NCBI GenBank assembly: GCA_964058845.1
Contig: CAXKVR010000060.1
Location: forward strand, 434,001-498,000
DNA length: 64,000 nt
Source of the DNA: Carex sylvatica
Lineage: Eukaryota > Streptophyta > Magnoliopsida > Poales > Cyperaceae
Reading direction: 5' to 3'
The notes below the pieces were generated by a model. That model saw nothing but the letters and a program-made list of their open reading frames with translations, had not been told where the DNA came from and made no database searches. Shown one piece after another: positions 42,901 through 54,086 of the stretch (position 1 is the first letter of the stretch; every line of letters begins with the position of its first letter). Made by a program: the position numbers and the translations under genes.

Positions 42901-44246
42901 TGTGTTTGCTTTGTGTATTATTATTGTTTGGAATTGGATTCGATGATTGTAAATTTAACTACCATGCATGGTCTGTGTATGCTATTGTTGCCTAGTTCTA
43001 TTTAACTTTTTCAGATTGGGATGAAGGGTTAAATGGCTGGTAACAATCTTGTAATTTTTATTTGCTTTGTGTATTATTATTTGTACTTTGATATTGATAT
43101 TTGCAAGTTTAGTAGCCCGATCATATGTACTATGTATGCATGCTATTGTACAGCTTTAATGTAGTTGTATGCCAAATATTATTATTTTTTACTTTTGGTA
43201 ATGATTTCAGTACATTATCCTAAAGAAATAATCATTCATCATTTTTTTTTCTTTTTAGTAATGCTTAAGGAGTACGAATATTAATATATATATAACATGG
43301 CTTTCTTAACGGTGATGAGGAATTGATAGCTAGAAGGGAAACTAAATTGCAGTGAACCACATAATATTGTGATTCGTGCAAATAAGTCCCTAAAGTTGAG
43401 GTCTACTTTATTTTATAAAAAATCAGAGTTTAAGAAATAAAAACACATTATGTTCCTCCTTAATAGTGTTTGAAATTTACATGATTGAAGTCTGGCTTAC
43501 GTTACCAGGGTTTGAATATTGTTTGCCTGACATAAAATTTAACAGTACTTTCACTCTTTGAACTGTCTTCCATATGCATGGGAAATAGGATCTCCAAATT
43601 ACATAGGAATAACTTCTTCCATTTTACATCAACTATATAATTAGAAAATGTGAGAATTTATAATTGTGAGATTGTGAGAATTTATAATTTGTTTGACGCG
43701 GTAGTGCTAAATGACAAAATATGTCAAATTTTCCTTATATATTGTTTTTTTACTTTTGAAGAGAGAGTATTGTCTCTTCTTCTTCTTCTTTCACCATCAA
43801 CTATAAACTAATTAACAAAACAAAAGAAACATCTTCATTAATCATTATTTTGTTCTATTTAAAAGCATAATAATATTTACCAAAATACTGCCTTAGTTGA
43901 CAAAATCAAAGATTCAAAATGAAATGCAAAACGCTTCAAGTTGATTTTTCCAAAACATGTCAGTGATCTGTTCTCAGCTAGTTTACAGTTGCTGAAAAAA
44001 AATATATATATTATAATCACAAACAGAAAGAGCTGAAAATACCAGGTCTTTACATTGGTCCAGAATTCTTCATTGTTTATGAAGGGTTGTGTTATCCATT
44101 TTGTTGAAGAGTACAAATTCATATTAAATAAGTCAATGTGGCCCAATCAAGTCAAATGTTCAACTTGGCCCAGCCTGCTTGAGGTGGAAACCACATGGAA
44201 ACAATACGGGACTACAATCAATTATAAAAAGGTGAAACATTTAGTA
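42901..44246. other. No gene recognised
   Basis: AT-rich flank of the NLR gene; contains a short cttcttcttctt run near 43780 and no supported feature. Confidence 0.5.
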
Positions 44247-44935
44247 GTTATAGGTAGAGGTTTGCTGTGACCCGATCCGCCCGTGCCCGGTACCCGGGGT
44301 ACCCGTGCCCGAGCCCGGGTATGGGTCGGGTAAACGGGTACACGGGTACGGGTATAAAACAGGTAGGGTACGGTTATTTGGATCAAAACCCGAGCAAACC
44401 CGGTCCGATTTACGCCCGACCCGACCCGACCCGACCCGACCCGACCCGACCCGACCCGACCCGACCCGACCCGACCGACCCGTACCCGTACCCGACCTGG
44501 ACCCGACCCGGACCCGACCCGAACCGTACCCGTACCCGTTAAAAAATTCAAAAAAATTCAAAAAAATTCAAAAAAATTCAAAAAAAAAATTCAAAAAAAT
44601 TCAAAAAAATTCAAATTTTTTTGAAATTTCGAATTTGCCGCCGAAAACATAACTGAAAAAAATAAATAAAAAATAAAAAAATAAACGGACCGGGTACCCT
44701 ACCCGGACCGCCCTACCCGTGCCGGGTGCCGGGTACCACGGGCAAGGGTATAACTCGGGTAGGGTACGGGTTTTGGAAAAAATACCCGAGCAAACCCGAC
44801 CCGAGATACCCGTATATCCGAGATACCCGTACCCGACCCATACCCGTACCCGACCCCGGGTACTCCCAGTCCGCCCGACCCCGGGTACTCCCAGTCCGCC
44901 CGAACCCGACCCGACAGCAAACCACTAGTTATAGG
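44247..44935. mobile_element. hAT-like element A of an adjacent pair
   Basis: The element is 44255-44927 with TSD gttatagg on both sides (44247-44254 and 44928-44935). Ends tagaggtttgct and agcaaaccacta are a 12-bp TIR with one mismatch. Inside are acccg arrays (44415-44475 is pure acccg), aaaaaattc runs (44540-44620), and an opposed tacccg-rich end. No transposase. Confidence 0.88.
44417..44480. repeat. Pure (acccg)n array
   Basis: About twelve uninterrupted cccga units within element A. Confidence 0.9.
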
Positions 44936-45470
44936 TAGGGGTTTGCTAACGGGTAGGGTACGGGCGGGTAGGGTATACCCGGGGTCGGGTACGGGTATGG
45001 GTTGGGTACGGGTATCACGGGTATTTTTTTCAAAACCCGTACCCTACCTGTCTTATACCCGTACCCGTGGTACCCTTGACAGGTAGGGCAGTCCGGGTAG
45101 GGTACCCGGTCTGTTTTTTTTTTTTTTTTTTTTCCTCTGTTTTTCTGTTTTTCTATCTTTTTTTTTTTTTGGCGGCAAATTTCTGTCTGTTTTTTTTCGG
45201 CGGCAAATTCGAAATTTCAAAAAAAATTGAATTTTTTTGAAATTTTAAACGGGTACGGGTACGGGGCGGGTACGGGTACGGGCGTAATTCGGGCCGGGTT
45301 TGTCTGGGTATTGAACCAAATAACCATACCCTACCCGTTTTATGCCCGTACCCGTGTACCCGTTTACCTGACCCATACCCGGGCTCGGGTACGGGTACCA
45401 CGGATACCGGGCACGGGCGGATCGGGTACGAGCCGCCCGACCCGGATTTTATCAAACCACTAGTTATAGG
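44928..45470. mobile_element. hAT-like element B of an adjacent pair, opposite orientation
   Basis: The element is 44936-45462 with TSD gttatagg at 44928-44935 and 45463-45470. It starts taggggtttgct and ends tcaaaccacta. Its right part (45250-45460) is the inverse of element A's left part, including the cccgggctcgggtacgggta and ataaccataccctacccg blocks. It contains the ggcggcaaattcgaaatttc segment that mirrors gaaatttcgaatttgccgcc in A. Confidence 0.87.
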
Positions 45471-46557
45471 CACTATATGATATTTTGTAAAGGATACATA
45501 TATGTGTGGCTGCGTGTGTGCTATTACTATACATGCAAAGATGCATATACAATTATACATAGCTTGAATATCCAGTTCAGAAAAAAAAATTAAATATGTC
45601 ATTAAACAATAATTGGAACTTACAGTAGGTTAACAAAGAAAAACATTGATAAAATCCATATTTAAATTTCCAATTAAATTTTATTGTGCCAATCTAATTT
45701 TTGCAATGGTATCAGTGTCGCACAGTACCGGGCCTAACTACAATATTCAACTGTTTGGAGCACCAAACAGACAAACCAGCCATCAGTGCAGAAATGAACT
45801 AAATGTTTATGTTCAGTAATGAAAATTGGTTTTATTTTTCTTTACTGTGATAAAATTCTTTGAGCTCAAATTTAGTACTTTCAAGCCGTGGCAGTCAAAA
45901 ATACATTGGTGGTCCATCATATAAAATTTTCATGTTGTATATGAAGTCAATTTTACCGTATTCATAACAGTTTACTCTAAACTATATAGAAAATTACGTA
46001 TAAACACATAAATTTTGAATATAAATGGAGGCCAATAACCCTTTTTAATATACATGTATCCGCCTCTGAACTAAGAGCATCATATATGGGACGGGTGCTC
46101 ATATTGACAACACTAATTCTTTTATTAACACAACACCTTCAAATAATTTTATTGTTTAGACAAATTTACTCTTCATTAATTATTTCCTTTTAAAATTAAA
46201 TCTTTCACTTATATTGATGTCTATCAATATTTCCTTCGATGTTTATTTTTCTTTTGTAAAACTATAAATTATAGATGCATTACCATATATATGGCTTTAT
46301 AGTAAAAGTAAAATGATTTACAATAAATTCATTAGATGAAATATCATGTTTCGTATGTGACCTCTATCAAAAACAATTGTCCTGATTCTTTAATCAGCAC
46401 CATAATTGAATTATTGAACTTCAATCCCGTCCAAAACAGAAATTATAATTTATTTTTTTCAGTTTTATTGAGATACACGTATAGATTTAAAAGTGCATAA
46501 TTAGACGAATAATTAAAATAACCTCAAGCAATATAGCTGTGTTATTTCGGACCAAAT
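45471..46557. other. No gene recognised
   Basis: AT-rich sequence without domain or paired repeat. Confidence 0.5.
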
Positions 46558-46961
46558 AAAATACAAGAGTAGAACTAGGTTGTTCTTAAGTTTATCAAAT
46601 TTTTTGATGAGCTTAAATTCAAAATTTGTCAAATTGACTTCAAACGATGAATTTAAAGTTCCAAACCGTTAACACAGATCAACTTCACAAGTGATATATT
46701 TAATGTCAAATTTTAATTTTTCAGATTAATTTAGTATAAAGTCCAGAGGTAAAAAAATAATTTATGAGTTGATTTTTATTATTTTTTTATACTAATTTAA
46801 TTCAAAAATTTATAAATTTGATTTGAAAACGCATCACTCGTGAAGTAAATTATCTTTAACAGTTTGGATTCATTATTTGAAGTCAATCCGATAAAACTTG
46901 GAGTTAAACTTACCAATACATTTGGTGAAGTTAAGATCAGCTAGTTCTACTCAAAATACAT
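46558..46961. mobile_element. Fold-back (Mutator-like) element, about 386 bp
   Basis: The element is 46567-46952, flanked by aaaatacaa and aaaatacat (8 of 9 match). Ends gagtagaactag and ctagttctactc are perfect inverted partners, and the arms continue imperfectly for about 150 bp, so the whole element can fold back. Relatives lie at 36850 and as ends near 27800 and 28107. Confidence 0.82.
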
Positions 46962-49784
46962 ATACTAAATTATTTATTAAATTTGTTAAAAAAAAGAGAG
47001 AGCAAGATAATAGATTGGTTCATTCTCCTGTCAATCAATACTTACGATTTTAGATAAAAAATTTCCTCTTTTAAAAGGTTAACAAAATTAGAAGAGATGA
47101 ATAGATGATTCAACAATTATAGAAATTAATAAGTAATAAATGATCATAGCATATAATTTGCATAAAGAAAAGATATAACAGCTACAATAATAATTATGAG
47201 GGGATAAAATTGACCATTCTATAAAGATATTTGAGAATATTGTGTTAATAAAATAAAAAAGTGGTGTTAATATCACTGCCCATATGGAACCAGTTGGTGA
47301 CCCTAGTATGAATGCATGGCAATAATATATAATTTTTGAATATTGACAATTAATGAAAATTTATTTTAGGACTGCTGATTGCTTATTTAAGGAAAAATAT
47401 CTTTCCTAGCTAATTGTGTACTGGTATTGTTGAAATTCTTCATTGCATTGAATGTCAAATTGTCAATATGACAATTGAATATTCCAGTTATCCAATTCAG
47501 AGATATCTGCACAAATTCTTCCAAATCAGTACGGTACTCATTTAACCTTTCCCAATCTAGTTTCACAATGCAACAACTTTTTTTAGTTTTTCTAATTAAT
47601 TGAGGGTTAATAGTTAAAAAATTGTATGAACAGGTCGTTCCATGGTAAACAGATGTCAGTCTCTATCATATTCTTCCACATAAATAAAAAAATGTTAAGA
47701 TAAAAAAACATCCCATCTCAGAGGACTATACAATATTATCATGAAACTCTATGATTAATAGTCCAACTAAAATTAGCTAGCAATAATAGAGACCCAAATA
47801 AACATTCTTAGTGCATTGCATTTGCATTTGCATACAGCAAAGGTCTCGAGTTTCTTTTTACATAATTAGATCAACCTGCTGCAATCCCTGAAACTTGTTT
47901 TCTTCTTAACAGGAGTGAACATTGTCACATGCACCAACAAAAATTGGTAGGGCCCATCTTTTTTTTTTAGTGTACTAGCTGTCCCCATACAGCATATAAT
48001 TGCATATGACCCTCACCTCAAAAAAAAAAAATTGCATATGACCCTCTGGACTCTGCAGTTTATAGTACTATAGAGAACCAAATCACCAGTAGTTTTTATT
48101 GAAAAAATATATATATATCAACAAATTTGACTATAAAATTTGTATTCTTATTGATTTAGAGTTTCTTTGGTTGTAGAAGAATTACATCATATTTTGACAA
48201 AAATGATATATAATTTGGTTTATTCCTTTTTCTTTAGCATTGTAATGGTTGAGCAAGTTGCTTTTGAGTATGGTTGTCATTCCATTATCTCTTCCACAAA
48301 AAATATATATATATATATATATATTGAAAAATCAACTTGGAATATGAGAGAGTTGAAAAGACTAAACCAATAAATGTAGGCCTTGTGTCACATAGCTCTG
48401 GCAAGTCTAGGCTTTCTGGTAATAAAAAAAAAAAAGGAAATTTTTCATTTTTTGTATTAAGAGATGCCAGAATCTTCCAACCTGGTTCTGCAACTGGTGC
48501 GGTGGGTCTTGTTGCAATTAACTATGATCACAAGCATTTATTGAATGAACCTGGTGTCTGAGTTTTGACTAACGGAAACATCTGATTCCTGCTCTAAATA
48601 GTGTGCTCTTGTTGTATCAAGTGATGGTATTATTTGAGAGGCATGAGTCAAATACTCAAATCACTAGGCTGAGTGACTGAGTGATCATATATTTCTGTTT
48701 AAATTTAATTTCTTATTTTGAGAGCCTTAGTACCATCATGTATTCTTTTTTAATTAATCATCTCCGGTTCCTATAATATTTCTTCATTAAAATCCACCTA
48801 GAATCCTTTTTTCTTTTTTTTTATTCACTGCAATTAATACAGCAAATCAAATATTTTTAGTAAGAAAAGCAGAATTGATACATTTCTATATTTTTCAAAT
48901 TTTGCTAGTTATTCCCCCCCATTTGTTTATTTTCAACATATACTATGGGCAAGTAAGACAACAATCATAACATGTATTTTATTTGCAATGAATTATCATT
49001 GTAAATTAACTTAGTTATAAAAAATGTAGTGAATTGTAAGTGGATTCTACAAATTATAATTGTAGAGGAATTAGACAAATATCCCAAAATGATGGCGTAA
49101 TGGTCGGTGATGCTGCCAGATCAGATGACAAATCATTAAAATACAACTAATTACTTCTATTTACTGTACAGTATTCTAATTTTGAGACTAGCTGACTGTT
49201 ACAAGTTGACCCAAAAATTTATACTCCTTTGGTTTCTGTGTAAACATATAAAAAAATAATATTATTTCACTGTTTTTAAGATAAATGGAAAAGAATAGTA
49301 CACTAAAAAAATTATTAAATTTTATCATTTTTCTTTTCGTTTTCAATGAATGGGTTGCTAATTATCATTTTTTGAAGTTTCAGACATTAATGATATTTTT
49401 TTATTAAAAGACATTAATGATATAATTGAATAAAATTCAAAAATGCCTCTATGTCTTATGTCTATGACCGTTAAAGCCGATTGCAATGGTCCCTTCGTCT
49501 TAAATTTTTTTTCTTTTTTCCTTATAAAGCATGACACATATATCTTCATATCATTTTACAAGCTTCAATACGATACATGTTTTTATGTAATCAAATTTGG
49601 TTTAATTTATAACACAGTTTAAATTACCAATTATACTCTTAACCGCAATTTTCTATAATTTTATATTTCCTTTGTTGCATCTTGCATTGTCTATCTCTGT
49701 TATGGTTACCCGTATATTGAAAATTAGAGTGAGACTATAGTACTATGCATAATGCATATTAGTCTATATTATATATTGAAAATC
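46962..49784. other. AT-rich, no gene recognised
   Basis: No supported gene. Includes a tatatata run at 48305-48325 and several A or T runs. Confidence 0.5.
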
Positions 49785-50440
49785 TAACATATTCAAAACA
49801 AATCTAATTACTTCAGATATTCACAAAAATAATTCTAACCTATTTATTTGGCCTATTAAAAAACAGAAATTTAAAAAACAGAATTTAAAAAAAACAGAAA
49901 TTCAAAAACAGAAATTAAAAAATAGAATTTAAAAAACAGAAATTAAAAAAACAGAATTTAAAACAAATATAATTACTTCACATATTCAAAAATAAAATCT
50001 AACATATTCAAAACAAATATAATTACTTCACATATTCACAAAAATAATTCTAACACATTTTTTTAACCTATTAAAAATAAATCCGAATTTCAAAAATAAA
50101 ATCTAACATATTCAAAACAAATCTAATAACTTCACATATTCAAAAAAAAAACCTAACAAATTTTTTTAACCTATTAAAAATAAATCTAACCTATTCAAAA
50201 TAAATATAATTACTTCATATATTCACAAAAATAATTCTAACACATTTTTTTAACATATTAAAAATAAATCCGAATTTCAAAAATAAAATCTAACATATTC
50301 AAAACAAATCTAATTACTTCACATATTCAAAAAAAAAAATCTAACAAATTTTTTTAACCTATTAAAAATAAATCCAACATTTCAAAAATAAAATCTAACC
50401 TATTCAAAACAAATCTAATTACTTAATATTCAATAAATCT
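49785..50440. repeat. Imperfect tandem array (aatctaacatattcaaaac type)
   Basis: Degenerate units built on atctaacatattcaaaacaa, atctaattacttcacatatt and tttttaacctattaaaaata recur throughout. No coding potential. Confidence 0.8.
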
Positions 50441-50769
50441 AACTTAAACTAAATTTACTCTACAAAAATAAATTAATCTAACATGAAATAAATGTAACCT
50501 TTATATTTCGCGGATAAATCTTGCGGGAGGTGCCAAACTTCGTAATTTTTATACCTTCATAATTACGTTTACGTATTTGTAGAATGAATTAAATTTACAA
50601 CTATATTTTTTTTAAATAATAAATCTAAAAATTGAGAATAATAAAATGAGATATTGAGAGAATGAGAGATTGAGAGAGTGAAAATATGGAAAGGAAGAGG
50701 GATGTATTTAAAGAAAATGTTGAAGGGGGAATAAAATTTAAAATTTAATAAAAAAATAAAAAAAAAACA

Positions 50770-51163
50770 GGGGTGTGACGTGTGGGCCCGACCGATCCGG
50801 TATGATTTGACCGGTCCAGGTCCGGTTTTGTTTGAACCGGCCAGGAGGGAGGGAATTTGAAATTAAAAAAAAATGGGTACGGGTACACGGGTATACGGGT
50901 GCAAGCACGGGCACAGGCACGAGTACACGGGTTCACGGGTACAGGTAAACCAGTCCGGATATGATCGGATTTTTTCCCGAAAAAGACGTGCCCTGCCCGT
51001 TTTATACCCCTACCTGTGTATCCGTTTACCCGCTTATACTCGAGGCTGGGACACAGGTACCCCGAGCGGTCTGAGTACGGACGATCCGAATACGGGCAGT
51101 CAGGGCACAGGCAGCGCGCGCGCGCGCACACACCCCGCGTCCCCCCGTAGTGTCAAACCTCTA
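50770..51163. mobile_element. hAT-like end fragment related to elements A and B
   Basis: Shares cgggtacgggtacacgggta motifs and cctgcccgttttatacccct with elements A and B. It ends gtcaaacctcta at 51163, as element B does. A matching left end with TSD was not found. A (cg)n patch lies near 51115. Confidence 0.6.
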
Positions 51164-51171
51164 GTAACATA

Positions 51172-52436
51172 GCCGCACTCTGAAAATTATTATATTTCAT
51201 TTCATGCATCTTCCTATTAAGTATTAACACAACTGATCGTCACCCTTAATCAGAAGACCTAAAACTAATTAAAAGGCTAATTTTGAAAGCAATGATAGAA
51301 TATAATATTAAATAACTACTAATCAACTTGACGGCTTTCTTACGGTACTTCATCAGCTACAAATTATATATTAATATAATAAACTATATCTCAAATCATC
51401 AACATATCAGCCATCATTTTCAATTATATTTTTAGTATATTTAATTACTTGTTGACACTTGACACACACACACACATATATACACCTGTCATTATTTTTC
51501 AGTAAAGCTTTATGTTATCTCTATTACAAACCTGAAATTTGATGTAATTTAATATTTTAGATTAATTTTAAAAATATTTATCTTGTATTCTTAATAAAAA
51601 TATGCTATGTAGGATAATTTTCATGATATTCCGGCTGTTGTTATATATCCTTGTCAAAGTTTCTAACAGCTATCTGTGATGTGACTTATCATTGCAAAAT
51701 AAAGCAAAAGGCTCTTTTTGAAAAATACTTTATTGTTACAAGTATTTTCAATTAACTAACTTGAACAAAGTCGATCTAAATGAAACAAGCCATTGAATGA
51801 CCTTTTTACAGATGTGTATATATTTTGGCAAAAATGTTATTTCCTTCTTCTCTTTCCACAAAAAATTTGGTAATTAATTAAGGAAGCGTCTAATTGTCTA
51901 CAGATATTGGTCCACCATTTATCCACAAAAAAATTATCATTTGACCTATGCAAATTCTGTAAATTTAATAATTTAATGATGTAACTTATAAAAACAATCT
52001 TATAAAAAACGTAATAAAAAATTTCAAACATCCAGAAACTTTCATCAACGGTTTGCAACTTGGCCAACTTGGCAAACTAACTGTACTTCGTGCGAGACCA
52101 CTTGGCAAACTAATTATATTTTTCTTACTAACGGTTAATAAAAGTTATTTGCGGTTAATGGCAGTTATTTGCAGTTAATAACAATTCTACAAAAACTTCT
52201 AGAACATTTCACAAAAACTTATAAAACATTCTAAACCCGGACAACATCTACAACTTGCAGTTTTTTTTCAAAATAAATCTCAAAAATATTCAAAAATAAT
52301 TTTTTCCCGCAAAATTAAAATTAAAATTTTATTTTTTAAATTTCATAATTTTTTCCTTCAATACTATAAAATTCAATACTGTAAAATTAGAAGTTGTAAA
52401 TAGTAAAATAAACATATGTCACTATAAATTTCAACA
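51172..52436. other. No gene recognised
   Basis: AT-rich, contains an acacacac run near 51463. No supported feature. Confidence 0.5.
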
Positions 52437-53090
52437 CTACAAAACTAGAAGATGTAAAAAGTCAAATAGATATATGTCCACTGCAAATTTCAATACTGCA
52501 AAGACAAATTTACAATATCAATACTCCATATCACTTCTCTATCATCTCTTTCCTCCATATTTTCACAACTTGAATACTGTAAAATTACAATATGAATAAT
52601 GTAAAATTAATAGAAAAAATACCGTAAAATTAACAAATCAATATTTCATATCGTCTCTCTATCATATCTTTTCTCCATATTTTCACAAGATGAATACTGT
52701 AAAATTAACAGATCAATACTCCATATCACCTCTCTACATCTCTTTCCTCCATATTTCCACAAGATGAATACTATAAAATTACATGATGAATACTGTAAAA
52801 TTAACAGGAAAATACTGTAAAATTAACAGATCAATACTCCATATCGCCTCTCTATCATCTCTTTTCTCCAGATTTCCACAAAATGAATACTATAAAATGA
52901 CAGGATGAATACTGTAAAATTAACGGGGCAATACTGTAAAATTAACATATCAATACTCCATATCGTCTCTCTATCATCTCTTTTCTCCAGATTTTCACAA
53001 GATGAATATGGTAACATTAACAGGATGAATACTATAAAATGACAAGATAATTACTCCATATCACCTCTCTATCATCTCTTTCCTCCTGAT
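52437..53090. repeat. Satellite-like array, period about 119 bp
   Basis: Units contain caatactccatatcacctct, ctccatattttcacaagatg and atgaatactgtaaaattaac. Starts fall at about 52519, 52639, 52713, 52832 and 52951, giving 119-120 bp except one shortened unit. A partial unit ends near 53085. Confidence 0.82.
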
Positions 53091-53099
53091 TTCATTTGA

Positions 53100-53700
53100 A
53101 ATGCTAGATCTGTTACTGCATACAACGAAAATAACAAATTCAACAGAAATAACTTACGAGATTTGAATTTCACTGTGCTCTTCAACAAAAACAACTTCTA
53201 TCCGATCGTGCTCCACGGTTGAAGGTTCCATTGTGATCATGTATAAAAAATGAGATCGAGTCAGTAATCTCAATTAAAATAGACATTGCAAAGGAAAAAT
53301 GAATCAGAGAAGGTAAATACAAAAAAACAACAATTACGAATCAATTTAAGTAGCGATGATATCGCGACTAGCTATGTAGAAATCGCGACGAACTAGAGAA
53401 GAGTTATCAGAAAAATAAAATGAATCAGGAAAGAAATCACGACGAAATCCTAAAGAGAATGAAATTGCCTCAGTTATGGGAAAATCTAATCGAGAAGACG
53501 GTTTGAGAAGTGAGATTCAAAAAAGATAACCCATGACCTAATCGAAAAGGTTTAAATAGGCAAAGGATTTGAATATCCATTAGAAGGTGGGGACTTCGAT
53601 CGTTAAAATCTGTTAAAGGCAAGTGGATAAGGCTCGTGGACAGTCCGTGGACAAAAGCCAGTGGACCAAGACCTTTTCTCATGAATTAATTATCTCGCAA
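53100..53700. other. No gene recognised
   Basis: Less AT-biased stretch with short cgcgac/gatgata repeats; no domain. It may be the flank of the element that carries the 119-bp array. Confidence 0.4.
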
Positions 53701-54086
53701 TAAATTATAAGGGGAGTTTTATGTATACTCTTCAATAACTCAAAAATTACGTATTTTCCCTCTAAATTTTATAATATCATATTTATCCTTCTAAATTTAA
53801 AAGATTCGAGAATTTACCTAATTTATTGATTTTTTTATTAAAACTCATTTTAAATTTATATACACTTTTACTCTTTATTAAATAAAATCAAAATATGTAT
53901 TATGTGTAAGAATATTGTTCAGTCTTCTACTTGGTCGATTTATGAGACAAAATAATTTATTTCTCTACTTGTGATGCATGCATAGTGCGATTAAGGTATA
54001 CGCTCGATTGCGGGTCACAAGTAAGAAAATGAGTCATTTGCCGTACAAACCAGCCAATTAAAACACTGGACATTTCACTTTAAGTA

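Noticed and set aside
44222..44661. Arg/Gly/Pro-rich frames on both strands over the acccg array
   Set aside because: All frames stay open through a pentanucleotide repeat inside a non-autonomous element; not genes.
48337..48561. 74-residue frame (SHSSGKSRLSGNKKKKG...)
   Set aside because: No domain, poly-A coded lysines and no supporting context.
49785..53090. CRISPR-like regular repeats
   Set aside because: Units are degenerate, directly adjacent and without unique spacers, in a plant genome; ordinary tandem repeats.
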